34,535 nt of DNA from NCBI GenBank assembly GCA_017551705.1, contig JAFZLA010000020.1, forward strand, positions 1 to 34,535, written 5' to 3'. The notes below the pieces were generated by a model that was not told where the DNA came from, made no database searches, and worked only from the letters and a program-made list of their open reading frames with translations. Shown in pieces: positions 16,358 to 24,079 of the stretch (its first letter is position 1; every line of letters starts with the position of its first letter). Made by a program: the position numbers and the translations under genes. The DNA comes from Treponema sp. (GTDB lineage Bacteria; Spirochaetota; Spirochaetia; Treponematales; Treponemataceae).

Positions 16358-16885
16358 ATGTTGATTTACTTTTTGGGTGGGGAAAGTGAATTTTTACATG
16401 GATCCGACTTTCGCGCCTTTAGAAAGATAGGCTCCTTTGCCAAAGCGGTAAAAATTCAAAGTCCCGAACTAATTGTGGTTGAACCAAGCTATTTGGACTC
16501 AGACTTTAGTTTGCAAGACTTTTTGTGCGAACAAACGTTCAGCATACCCGTCTTGTTTTACAACAAAATCTTTGGCAACGGCGGCGAGCAAGGCCAATGG
16601 ACCATCGGCAACATTCCCGACAAATTTTTTGTTCTGATAAAAATTCTTTTTGCCGCGCAAAAAAGCAAAAAGCTTGACGAAATTTGCGCCCGCCTTAGAG
16701 AGTCGGGAATCATTTGGAGCGCCAACTGCGCCAGAGTTTACCTTTGCCGTCTCAAAAAATTTTTGCGCCAGCAAAAATGCTGCGGAATTGACTTGATAAA
16801 AGAAAACGACGGTTACAGGCTTGCGGCGATAGAAAACAGCGCCGGGCTATCTGATCAGCTTGTCCAAATCGGAATTCAACTTTAA
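16358..16885 (+). CDS. Pseudo-receiver/winged-helix transcriptional regulator-like protein
   Basis: This 175-residue protein resembles a small OmpR-type response regulator. Residues ~1-105 look like a degenerate receiver: the strand that normally ends in the phosphorylated Asp reads ELIVVEPSY, with Glu in place of Asp, and SIPVLFYN takes the place of the usual IPVI strand. Residues ~110-165 resemble the OmpR/PhoB winged helix, with the recognition-helix pattern VYLCRLKKFLRQQ and the hairpin IDLIKENDGYRLA. No signal peptide or membrane segment is seen, so it should be cytosolic. Loss of the acceptor Asp suggests phosphorylation-independent action. Its 3' end overlaps the convergent TPR gene by 39 nt. 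The assignment rests on pattern likeness only. Confidence 0.6.
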   Translation: MLIYFLGGESEFLHGSDFRAFRKIGSFAKAVKIQSPELIVVEPSYLDSDFSLQDFLCEQTFSIPVLFYNKIFGNGGEQGQWTIGNIPDKFFVLIKILFAAQKSKKLDEICARLRESGIIWSANCARVYLCRLKKFLRQQKCCGIDLIKENDGYRLAAIENSAGLSDQLVQIGIQL

Positions 16886-18679
16886 GTATTGCTGCTTGTT
16901 GGGGTTGAGCGCGATTACTTGCCGCAGATAGTACTGGGCCTTGCGGTAATCTTGCTTTGTAAAATAAATCTTGTACATTCTAAAAAGCGCGTCCGAGTTG
17001 CGGGGGTTTGCGATTACCGCCGACCGCAAGTCAGACAATTGGCTGGCTTCGTCCGAGGCCAAGAACGAGCGCTGGTAAAGCAAAAAGCTTTTCATCGAAG
17101 ACGAGGCGCCGTTGATTGCTGTGTTGATGTAGCGGGAGGCCTGCGCCGCCCTGCCCGTCTGGACCATGCTCTCCACATAAAGCTGGATGGCCTTTTCGTT
17201 GCTGGGCGACTTGTTGTAAAGCGCGGACGCTTTTTCCCACGCCTCGGCGTAGTAGCCTAAGGCGAGGCATATGCGGGTGTGCGCGCAAATCGAGTCAATC
17301 GAAGGGCTTGAGCCGGCCATTATTTTTTTGCTGGACGCGTAAGCCTCGCTCCACTTTCCTTCTTGCGCCAATGTTTGTATCAAGAACGAAAGCGCCTGCT
17401 GGTTGTCGGGCTCCACAGCCAAGACTTGGCCTGCCAATTCGGCGCCGCTTTTTTTTGCGATGGTCACTCCGCTTTCGCCTGCCAATTCTGCGGCGGCCAA
17501 AAGCGCGTCAAGGTCGTTGGGGTACAAGCTAAGCGCCTTTTCTATTGTGGCCACAGCCAGCGTTGTGTTCTTGTTCCATTCTTTTTGAACGCGGGCGCGC
17601 AAAAGCAAATAATCTTTTGTAGTTGAATTTGACTTTGAGTAAACGTCAAGCAAAGACGTGGCCTTAAGATACTCGCCGGTTGCGACAAAAATTTTTGCGC
17701 GGAACAAAACCATTTCCAAGTCGGCGGGATTTTGCTGCAAGGCCATAAGCGCGTAGCGTTCGGCGGTGTTGTAGTCTCCGCTTGAGTAGGCGTTGCGCGA
17801 CAAAAGTTTTAGCAAGTCGATGCTGGACGGATAAAGCACAATCAAGTTGTCGGTCACGTTCTTGCTTTCTTCGTAGCGGCCAAGCGCGTTTAGGCAGGTG
17901 GCCAAAAGGTAATGAACTTCAAAGGCCTTGCTTTCTTGCGCGATGGACTTTAAAAGGTCAACGGCTTCGGCGTACCTTCTTGACTTTGAATAAAGCAAGG
18001 CCAAAAGATAGTTGGCCAAAACGCTTTTTGGAACAATCGAGAGCGCGGCCTTTAAGTGGCTTTCGGCCTCGGGATAGTAGTCGCGGTTAGTGATCGGGCT
18101 CTTTAGCGCGAGCGACGGAAGCGCGTTGGCCAAAAAGTCTCCGTTGCCGGTGCTGGTGTCGTAGATTCCGTTTTTGGCGGCCTCGATCGCTCCGGTGTAA
18201 ATGTTGCGCTCGGGAACTGAGGGCGAGTCCAAGTTGACGTTTTGCGCCTGGCTGGGCCAAACGATTTTCAACGTCTCGACGATTATAAAGACAAGGACGC
18301 GCTCGTTTTCTTTGTAGTCAACCGAAGCCTTTCTTAAGCTTTCGTAGGCCGACATCAATGATTCGGGCGAGCCCTTTTGGACTTGCTCCAAAACGCTTTT
18401 ATGAATTCCCGAAAAGTATCCGGCTAAATCGTCCTTGTTGCGCTGGACGTTTATCGCAGTCACAGGCCCCGTTATCTCATCTTCCGCCTCGGGCTCGGCG
18501 CCTTTCTTTGACTTGCTTTTTTTGTCGGACTTTTTGTCGGATTTTTTTTCTGTCTTTTTTGAAGCCTTTGCCAAATAAATTCTGTCCTGCGGTTCCTGGC
18601 CCAAATAATAGTCAGCCCCAAAAGCCGCGACACAAAGAGAAAAAAGCGCTGTTAAAAGGCAAAGCGGCTTTTTTAGCAT
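16847..18679 (-). CDS. Exported tetratricopeptide-repeat protein
   Basis: This 610-residue protein has a signal peptide (MLKKPLCLLTALFSLCVAAF, cleavage near AFG-A), a lysine-rich linker at about residues 38-62 (KKSDKKSDKKSKSKKG), and TPR-like helical pairs from about residue 200 to the C-terminus (for example YLLALLYSKSRRYAEAVDLL; ALMALQQNPADLEMV; YKIYFTKQDYRKAQYYLRQV). TPR arrays are protein-protein scaffolds. A periplasmic envelope-assembly role is likely, but no partner can be named. ATG 18679 directly follows the TAG of the membrane-protein gene (18680-18682), so the two genes should be translationally coupled. Confidence 0.8.
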   Translation of the reverse strand: MLKKPLCLLTALFSLCVAAFGADYYLGQEPQDRIYLAKASKKTEKKSDKKSDKKSKSKKGAEPEAEDEITGPVTAINVQRNKDDLAGYFSGIHKSVLEQVQKGSPESLMSAYESLRKASVDYKENERVLVFIIVETLKIVWPSQAQNVNLDSPSVPERNIYTGAIEAAKNGIYDTSTGNGDFLANALPSLALKSPITNRDYYPEAESHLKAALSIVPKSVLANYLLALLYSKSRRYAEAVDLLKSIAQESKAFEVHYLLATCLNALGRYEESKNVTDNLIVLYPSSIDLLKLLSRNAYSSGDYNTAERYALMALQQNPADLEMVLFRAKIFVATGEYLKATSLLDVYSKSNSTTKDYLLLRARVQKEWNKNTTLAVATIEKALSLYPNDLDALLAAAELAGESGVTIAKKSGAELAGQVLAVEPDNQQALSFLIQTLAQEGKWSEAYASSKKIMAGSSPSIDSICAHTRICLALGYYAEAWEKASALYNKSPSNEKAIQLYVESMVQTGRAAQASRYINTAINGASSSMKSFLLYQRSFLASDEASQLSDLRSAVIANPRNSDALFRMYKIYFTKQDYRKAQYYLRQVIALNPNKQQYLKLNSDLDKLIR

Positions 18680-19276
18680 CTAGCAGTCTTCCTCCGAAAA
18701 GAGCGACGGCTCGTCATCTTCATCCTGAATCGTAGGAAATTTGTCAATCGCGTTAAGCCTGACGTAATACAAGACAATCAACGATATTCCGCCCGCGATA
18801 AGAATGAAGGGCATAAAGGAAGAAAAGAACACCCTCATCTTCATCTTGATGATGTTAAAGGTGAACAGGAAGAAAAACGCTCCCAAAACTGTAAGCGCCG
18901 CCGAGGGAATCACGTACAAGGTTCTGAACTTTTTGTAGTGAAAGCGGCCCACAGGAAGCAAGGTTATTCCAAAGACAATGACCACAAGCGGCCAATACTC
19001 CTTGATTGGAACGTCGCCTAGGCGCGCGTTCAAAAGCAAGTAGGCCAAAGAGAGCAAGCAAAAGTTGACGGAAACATAAAAGACCACGGCGTTTTGCGAC
19101 AAGAGCGAAAAATAAACCAGGGCCGCGGTTATCACAACAAGAGCGCAGTTGAGCGCAAAGTGATAAGTCTCAATTTGCATGACAGGCGGCAGCAAAGCCG
19201 TCACAATTCCCGCCAAAAATAGAAAAAGGCCCAACGCCAACAGGATATTCTGGAATTTACGATTGTCTTTAGCCAT
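18680..19276 (-). CDS. Six-TM integral membrane protein of unknown function
   Basis: The product has about 198 residues and six hydrophobic helices (starting NILLALGLFLFLAGIVTALL, YHFALNCALVVITAALVYF, VVFYVSVNFCLLSLAYLLL, YWPLVVIVFGITLLPVG, YVIPSAALTVLGAFFFLF, MPFILIAGGISLIVLYYV). It ends in an acidic cytoplasmic tail (QDEDDEPSLFSEEDC). I do not recognise the family. A longer start at 19285 exists, but TATAAT of the best promoter overlaps it, so transcripts would begin at about ATG 19276 and be leaderless. It is the first gene of a two-gene operon with the TPR protein. Confidence 0.75.
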   Translation of the reverse strand: MAKDNRKFQNILLALGLFLFLAGIVTALLPPVMQIETYHFALNCALVVITAALVYFSLLSQNAVVFYVSVNFCLLSLAYLLLNARLGDVPIKEYWPLVVIVFGITLLPVGRFHYKKFRTLYVIPSAALTVLGAFFFLFTFNIIKMKMRVFFSSFMPFILIAGGISLIVLYYVRLNAIDKFPTIQDEDDEPSLFSEEDC

Positions 19277-19283
19277 AACTTTC

Positions 19284-19313
19284 ATTATAGCGCTTTTTAG
19301 GCAAGCCTTTCAA
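19284..19313 (-). promoter_or_regulatory. Promoter of the membrane-protein/TPR operon
   Basis: On the minus strand TTGAAA (19308-19313), 18 bases, perfect TATAAT (19284-19289). The expected start of transcription is at about 19277, one base before ATG 19276. Confidence 0.6.
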
Positions 19314-19347
19314 GCGGAACGCGCTTTTGCTAATTGTAATATCGACT

Positions 19348-19363
19348 CGCCTCTCGCGAGGCG
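19348..19363. promoter_or_regulatory. Palindrome between two divergent promoters
   Basis: CGCCTC (19348-19353) and GAGGCG (19358-19363) are perfect inverted repeats around TCGC. They lie midway between the -35 elements of the divergent promoters and could be a shared operator. Confidence 0.35.
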
Positions 19364-19394
19364 TACTGGCAATACCACAAAACTCCATCGTATA

Positions 19395-19423
19395 TTGTAA
19401 AAACAGCGGAAATGCGCTAAAAT
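19395..19423 (+). promoter_or_regulatory. Promoter of the envelope operon
   Basis: TTGTAA (19395-19400), 17 bases, TAAAAT (19418-19423). Transcription would start near 19430, only about five bases before ATG 19435. Confidence 0.55.
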
Positions 19424-19434
19424 TACGCGTTATA

Positions 19435-20487
19435 ATGATAAAAAATGCGATAAAAAAGGCGGCGGCGGCCCTTTGTTTGGCAGGCCTGCTTGTTTCGTGC
19501 GGGAACGGCAATTCCGCCAAGACAAAGCAAGACAAGCAAGCGCAAAAGGAATTGGAGGCGCTTTTGCGCGAATCCTCAAATTCCAGCGAAAACCGCCGCT
19601 ACGCCATCATAAACAAAATTTCGTCCAAATGGCTGGCCGACAAAAAATACAACGACTTGATTTTGTACCTCACCGACCATGTGGAGCGCAATCCCGACGA
19701 CAAGTACAACGCCTACTGGCTTTTGATGACAGCCTACGCCTACATCCAGATGAGGCAGGACCGCGTTGCCGAATACTATTTTGAGCGCATCATAAAGAAC
19801 TACCCCGACCTTAAGGTTAAGGACCAGTCGGTCCACTTTTTGTGCTTGGAGCGCTTGATTCAAATTTCCACCAACCACGAAAACCGCATCCAGTACTTCA
19901 ACACATTGATAAACCGCTTCCCTTCAAACGTAAGCATCACCGAAATGTATGTCCGCCTTGCGCGCGAATACGAGCAAATCGGCGAATGGACAAAGGCGCT
20001 CAAGACCTACACGCTCTTTTTGGAACAGCCCGACGCAAGCTCGATTCAAATCACCGACATGCACGACATTTACAACTACGCGCGCAACATGATTGACTTT
20101 AACAACTCGCCCAAAAACTGGACGTTCAAAACTTTGGACGGCTTGGCCAACGCGGTCAAAGAGGCGATAATCCGCTACCAGCCAAGAAAGCTTGACGAAT
20201 ACCGCTCCAAAGTAAATTTCTTCACCGTTTCGTGGAGGCAGGACGACAGCATACCGACAGGCTCGGTTGACTTTTCGATGACAAACTACATGCACGGAAA
20301 CCGCATCACAATCACCGACGAACTGATTCCCGGCCCTTCAATCAACGAGGCCTATCTAAAGAGCAAGGGCTGGACCTTGGCGGTTCCCACTTGGTATTTC
20401 TATTTTAGAAAAGTAAACTATCCGGCCAATCCGGAAATTCACGGAACTTGGGAATGGGCAGGCATTTATATCGGCGAAATGATGTGA
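19435..20487 (+). CDS. TPR-like lipoprotein
   Basis: This is a 350-residue protein. I place the start at ATG 19435 because it opens a textbook lipoprotein signal (MIKNAIKKAAAALCLAGLLVSC, charged start, lipobox LLVSC at Cys22). The frame extends upstream to 19327 but that part has no signal character. Residues ~25-60 are a charged linker. Helical TPR-like repeats follow (WLLMTAYAYIQMRQDRVAEY; YFNTLINRFPSNVSITEMY; LAREYEQIGEWTKALKTYTL). The C-terminal ~80 residues are beta-rich with aromatic residues (TWYFYFRKVNYPANPEIHG). It overlaps the next gene by four bases (GTGA), so it heads an operon with a lytic transglycosylase and an OmpA protein. Its role is probably a scaffold for peptidoglycan enzymes, inferred from context. 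Confidence 0.8.
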   Translation: MIKNAIKKAAAALCLAGLLVSCGNGNSAKTKQDKQAQKELEALLRESSNSSENRRYAIINKISSKWLADKKYNDLILYLTDHVERNPDDKYNAYWLLMTAYAYIQMRQDRVAEYYFERIIKNYPDLKVKDQSVHFLCLERLIQISTNHENRIQYFNTLINRFPSNVSITEMYVRLAREYEQIGEWTKALKTYTLFLEQPDASSIQITDMHDIYNYARNMIDFNNSPKNWTFKTLDGLANAVKEAIIRYQPRKLDEYRSKVNFFTVSWRQDDSIPTGSVDFSMTNYMHGNRITITDELIPGPSINEAYLKSKGWTLAVPTWYFYFRKVNYPANPEIHGTWEWAGIYIGEMM

Positions 20488-21509
20488 GCCGCTCGTACTA
20501 TCAAAAGCAAGACCATAATTGTTTGTTCGAGCGGATTTTCCAATTGGGCGCTCGCATAGGGCGCGCGTCCAATTGGAGCCTGTTTGTCCTCGCGCTGCTT
20601 TTTGCGCAGCCTCTTTCTTTTGCGCAGGAGTACGCGCCGGAGGAATTTGTTTCGCCTTACGGGGGAACGGGACTTTACTTTGCGATTGACTTGCCTGGCG
20701 CCGGGCGGGAAGAAGTGTCTCCCTACAAGGAGCGCTGGCTTTCTTCTTGGGGGCAGGCCGAACTGCGATTGATACTGGAGAACGGCTCGCAATACCGGCA
20801 CTACGTAAAGCGGCGCCTAAAAGAGGAAGGCCTTCCCGCCTGCATCGAATACATTCCCGTAATAGAATCCAGCTACAAGCCGCTTGCCAAGCCCGCAAGC
20901 GGAAAGTCCGTCGGCCTTTGGCAATTTATGGAAAACAGCGTTGAGAACTATCTTAGGCTCAACAAGTGGCTTGACGAGCGCCGCGACCCCTGGAAATCCA
21001 CCGACGCGGCGATCAAAAAGCTAAAGGCCAACTACAATCAGTTTGGCGATTGGCTTTTGGCCATTGCCGCCTACAATTGCGGAGCGGGCGCGGTGAGGCG
21101 GGCCTTGCAAAAAAGCGAGCGCAAAACTTTTTGGGCCTTGGCAAAAAACAAATTGATTCCCGACCACGCCATCGCATACGTTCCAAACCTTTTGGCGGTG
21201 AGCGACATCGCGCAAAACGCCTCTTGGTACAACGTGGATCTTCCGGCCGCCTTTTACGACGCGGAAGTGTATTCGCCCTTTGACGACTTTGACTATTTGG
21301 AAACCGACCGTTCCATCAGCCTAAAGGCCTTGGCGGGCGAGCTGCGCATCGACGAGCAAACATTGCTGGCCCTAAACCCCGCCCTGCTTTACGAGGCCAC
21401 GCCTTCGCGCGAAATATACGAATTGCGCCTGCCGCGGGGAATGAAGGCCGCCGCCCAGGACGCGATTTTTAATATTATGTTGAAGGAAAAATATGCCGAT
21501 AACAATTAA
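20484..21509 (+). CDS. Membrane-bound lytic transglycosylase, MltD-like (GH23)
   Basis: This enzyme cleaves the MurNAc-GlcNAc bond of peptidoglycan with 1,6-anhydro product formation. I choose GTG 20484, overlapping the previous stop in GTGA, giving 341 residues; an ATG lies upstream at 20448. A hydrophobic export signal (WSLFVLALLFAQPLSFAQ, ~residues 31-48) precedes the SLT domain: PVIESSYKPLAKPASGKS contains the catalytic Glu (about residue 128), followed by VGLWQFM and AIAAYNCGAGAVRRAL, all typical of the MltD family. The C-terminal ~60 residues (SISLKALAGELRIDEQTLLA) look like a diverged LysM peptidoglycan-binding unit. The gene overlaps the OmpA gene by 17 nt. Confidence 0.9.
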   Translation: MSRSYYQKQDHNCLFERIFQLGARIGRASNWSLFVLALLFAQPLSFAQEYAPEEFVSPYGGTGLYFAIDLPGAGREEVSPYKERWLSSWGQAELRLILENGSQYRHYVKRRLKEEGLPACIEYIPVIESSYKPLAKPASGKSVGLWQFMENSVENYLRLNKWLDERRDPWKSTDAAIKKLKANYNQFGDWLLAIAAYNCGAGAVRRALQKSERKTFWALAKNKLIPDHAIAYVPNLLAVSDIAQNASWYNVDLPAAFYDAEVYSPFDDFDYLETDRSISLKALAGELRIDEQTLLALNPALLYEATPSREIYELRLPRGMKAAAQDAIFNIMLKEKYADNN

Positions 21510-22884
21510 GATGAAAAAGAATTTTTATTTTAAAGCCAAAAAGACCGCCCTCATGGTTGCGGCGGCATTTTCTCTCTGCGCCCTTTGCGCCCAGCAAAAG
21601 CCCAACGACCCCAACGCGCCGATGGCTTCCAAAAGCAAGATAAACTGGATTGACAAAACGTTCACCTCAAACGTCACGCTCGACATAGACAAGGCGGGCA
21701 TCCCGATGCCAAGCGGAAAAAATACCGCCGTCAACGCGGTAACAAGCCGCCTGCCCAACTTGATCAAGGACCCGCTTTTGACCCTTTACGTGGACTCAAG
21801 CAGGACCTTGGGCGACTACATTTTGGAACGAAGGATTTCGCTCCAGCAAATTACGGACATAATCGAGTCGGGCAACAAGACTTTGGGCTACTTTGAAAAC
21901 AAAAGCTTTTTGTTCAAGATGGACCACAAGCTTAATCTTAACCAAATCGGAAGCCTCTTTATCAGGCACCAGACTCCCTACGCTCCCCGCAAGTCAATCG
22001 AAACGATTTCTTCGCGCGTTTACACAGGAATCATCATCGACGCCCGCGGAAAGCTTCCCGTTCACGGAGAATTTGTAGAAGACCAGGTCAACCCCTGCCT
22101 ATTCCCCCGCGTGTGGAACGAAAAGATGGAAGTGGTATACGAGCGCAACATGATGGAAAGCGCGGCCGCCAAAGACAAAAGCGTTTGCGGCTACGACTGG
22201 AGCGACGACGAAAGCCGCTACCGCGCGCGCGTTGGAGCCGACCCGATCCACATCGCGGCCAAGCAAATCTTTGGCCACAACCGCACCGACCTTGTAATTA
22301 GCGATGACGACGCGCTGCGCATTTTTTCGGTTCCCGAAAACGCGGCGCTGTTAAAGTCAGGAAAAATTGTCTTGTTGTTGGACAAGGACGTTTTGATTCA
22401 CGACGTCGCCGCTCCTCTAAAAGACGAAGCGTATTACACCGCTTACAGGAACGTAAAGAAGTACCCGCTCAAAAAGCCGGGCGCCGACGCAATCGAAGAC
22501 GGCCCCGACGGAATCCGCTTTACTTACAACCTAAAATTCATCGCCGACAGCCCCAAGCTTTTGCCCGAAGAACTTCCGCGCATAACCGAATTGGCCGCGC
22601 TCCTTAAAGAGGCGCTTGACGACAACTCGTTCACAATCTTTGTGGCCGGCCACACAGCGGACATCGGCCAGCCCGAAAACCAAATGCGCCTCTCAATCGA
22701 CAGAACGCAAACAATCATCGACTTGTTGATAGAGCAAGGCCTCGACAAGAACTTGTTCAGCTTCCGCGGCTACGGCGAAACCCAGCCCGTAGGCGACAAC
22801 AGCACCAAAGAAGGCCGCGCCCTCAACCGCCGCGTTGTCATCACGCTAAGGCCGCGCGCCACTTACATCCAGCGCAGTTGGTAA
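21493..22884 (+). CDS. OmpA-family peptidoglycan-binding protein
   Basis: This 463-residue exported protein starts at ATG 21493, which has AAGGA five bases upstream. A second ATG at 21511 lacks a comparable site. The signal peptide ends near LCALCAQQ. Residues ~35-340 form one or two domains I do not recognise. The C-terminal OmpA domain (~345-458) has FVAGHTADIG with the diaminopimelate-binding Asp, LSIDRTQTIIDLL with the conserved Arg, GYGETQPVGDN and GRALNRRVVITL. It should tether the outer membrane or the flagella-containing periplasm to peptidoglycan. The multi-domain plan recalls T. pallidum TP0624, from memory only. The operon with a lytic transglycosylase supports a cell-wall role. 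Confidence 0.9.
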   Translation: MPITIKMKKNFYFKAKKTALMVAAAFSLCALCAQQKPNDPNAPMASKSKINWIDKTFTSNVTLDIDKAGIPMPSGKNTAVNAVTSRLPNLIKDPLLTLYVDSSRTLGDYILERRISLQQITDIIESGNKTLGYFENKSFLFKMDHKLNLNQIGSLFIRHQTPYAPRKSIETISSRVYTGIIIDARGKLPVHGEFVEDQVNPCLFPRVWNEKMEVVYERNMMESAAAKDKSVCGYDWSDDESRYRARVGADPIHIAAKQIFGHNRTDLVISDDDALRIFSVPENAALLKSGKIVLLLDKDVLIHDVAAPLKDEAYYTAYRNVKKYPLKKPGADAIEDGPDGIRFTYNLKFIADSPKLLPEELPRITELAALLKEALDDNSFTIFVAGHTADIGQPENQMRLSIDRTQTIIDLLIEQGLDKNLFSFRGYGETQPVGDNSTKEGRALNRRVVITLRPRATYIQRSW

Positions 22885-22895
22885 GCGGAGACCGG

Positions 22896-24001
22896 TCGCA
22901 AGCCTAAAACTCGGGCGGCAGAGGGGCCTCAAAGCGCAGGGGCTCGCCTGTCATAGGATGGGGTAGCTCCAGCGTCAAGGCGTGCAAAAAAATCCTCTCG
23001 GCCGCGCGGCCCCCGTACAACCCGTCCCCCAAAATCGCAAGGCCGCTTTGCGCAAGGTGCACTCGGATTTGGTGGGTGCGGCCTGTAAAAAGTTCCGCCT
23101 GGACCAAAACGCGGCCGCCCTCTTCTTTTAAAATCTTAAAATCAGTTCGGGCAAATTTTCCGCCCTTTTCTTTTGGAACGCTCCCCCACTTGGCGGCCTG
23201 GCTCTTCCCCGACACGCGGCCCAAATAGTTTTGGACAGAAAACGAATTGTTCGCAAGCCTAAAACTCGCGGCGCGCTCGCACACCGCTACGTAAATCTTT
23301 TTTGCCGCGCGACAGGAATCGTTTGCAAGACCAAAACTGTCGGCCGCGTTCTTAGGCTTGCAACCGTTTGAAGCACGTAAACTGTTCGCAAGCCCAAAAC
23401 TGCCGGCCTCCGCCCCGCTCGAATCAAAAGCGGCAAAGAGCGCGGCGTTGCAATCGCGCCGCTTGGAGAACAAAATCACGCCGCTAGTGTCGCGGTCAAG
23501 CCGGTGGACAATTCCGCAATAGGGCGGATTTTTGTCCAAGCCAATTTTTTTATGCAAGTAACGAACCACCGCGGCGCGCAAGTTGTCGCGGTCTTGGACA
23601 AAAGTCGGCTCGGTAGGAAAATGCGGCGGCTTGTTGACCACGATTATCGCGTCGTCTTCGTACAATATGCGCGAGTCGTCCAGCTCAAATTGAATGTCGC
23701 CAGTCTGCTTTTGAAAAAAGAATTTTTGCGGATCAAAAAGAACCTTGACGCGCGCGCCTTTATGCAGGGCAAAGGCCGGATTTTTGCAGACAAAAAAGCC
23801 GCCGTCTTCTTGGGCTTGCAAAGCGTTTTTGTTGGCGCGGGCGTTTTGGGCTTGCGACGCCTTATGGCCGCCGCCCGCATCTACAAAAACGTTCTGGCTA
23901 AAAATCAAGCGGCGGATTTTAGAATTGCTAACGGCGATTTTTGCCGGCCCCAAATCTTGGGCTTGCGAGCAATCTCCGCCGCGCGCATTTTGGGCTTGCA
24001 A
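22896..24001. repeat. Nine copies of a ~14-nt element within the rluA-type gene
   Basis: The consensus is TYGCAAGCCYAAAAC. On the + strand copies lie at about 22896, 23251, 23322 and 23386. Inverted copies lie at about 23350, 23809, 23843, 23954 and 23987. In one orientation it is translated as SF(G/R)LAN, in the other as QAQ followed by N, D or E. The first copy supplies the gene's stop codon. Confidence 0.75.
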
Positions 24002-24079
24002 AAAAATTGGCAATTGGTCGCGCAAAAAGTCGTTGAGGCAGGCGGGCTTGGTCACGTCAAAAACAAAAGTCTGGGTCAT
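22904..24079 (-). CDS. RluA-family pseudouridine synthase with repeat-derived insertions
   Basis: This family isomerises uridine to pseudouridine in rRNA or tRNA. The 391-residue protein has the signature GIVHRLDRDTSGVILFSK, with catalytic Asp at about residue 195, DDAIIVVNKPPHFPTEP upstream, and GRTHQIRVHLAQSGLAILGD near the end. An S4-like N-terminal region is interrupted twice by QAQ-containing segments (residues ~28-44 and ~76-92). A ~35-residue insertion at ~222-256 carries SFGLAN twice, and SFRLAN follows at 272-277. These come from the 14-nt repeat. The substrate cannot be told from the sequence. ATG 24079 overlaps the stop of the preceding gene (ATGA). It is last in an operon that includes asnA. 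Confidence 0.9.
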   Translation of the reverse strand: MTQTFVFDVTKPACLNDFLRDQLPIFLQAQNARGGDCSQAQDLGPAKIAVSNSKIRRLIFSQNVFVDAGGGHKASQAQNARANKNALQAQEDGGFFVCKNPAFALHKGARVKVLFDPQKFFFQKQTGDIQFELDDSRILYEDDAIIVVNKPPHFPTEPTFVQDRDNLRAAVVRYLHKKIGLDKNPPYCGIVHRLDRDTSGVILFSKRRDCNAALFAAFDSSGAEAGSFGLANSLRASNGCKPKNAADSFGLANDSCRAAKKIYVAVCERAASFRLANNSFSVQNYLGRVSGKSQAAKWGSVPKEKGGKFARTDFKILKEEGGRVLVQAELFTGRTHQIRVHLAQSGLAILGDGLYGGRAAERIFLHALTLELPHPMTGEPLRFEAPLPPEF

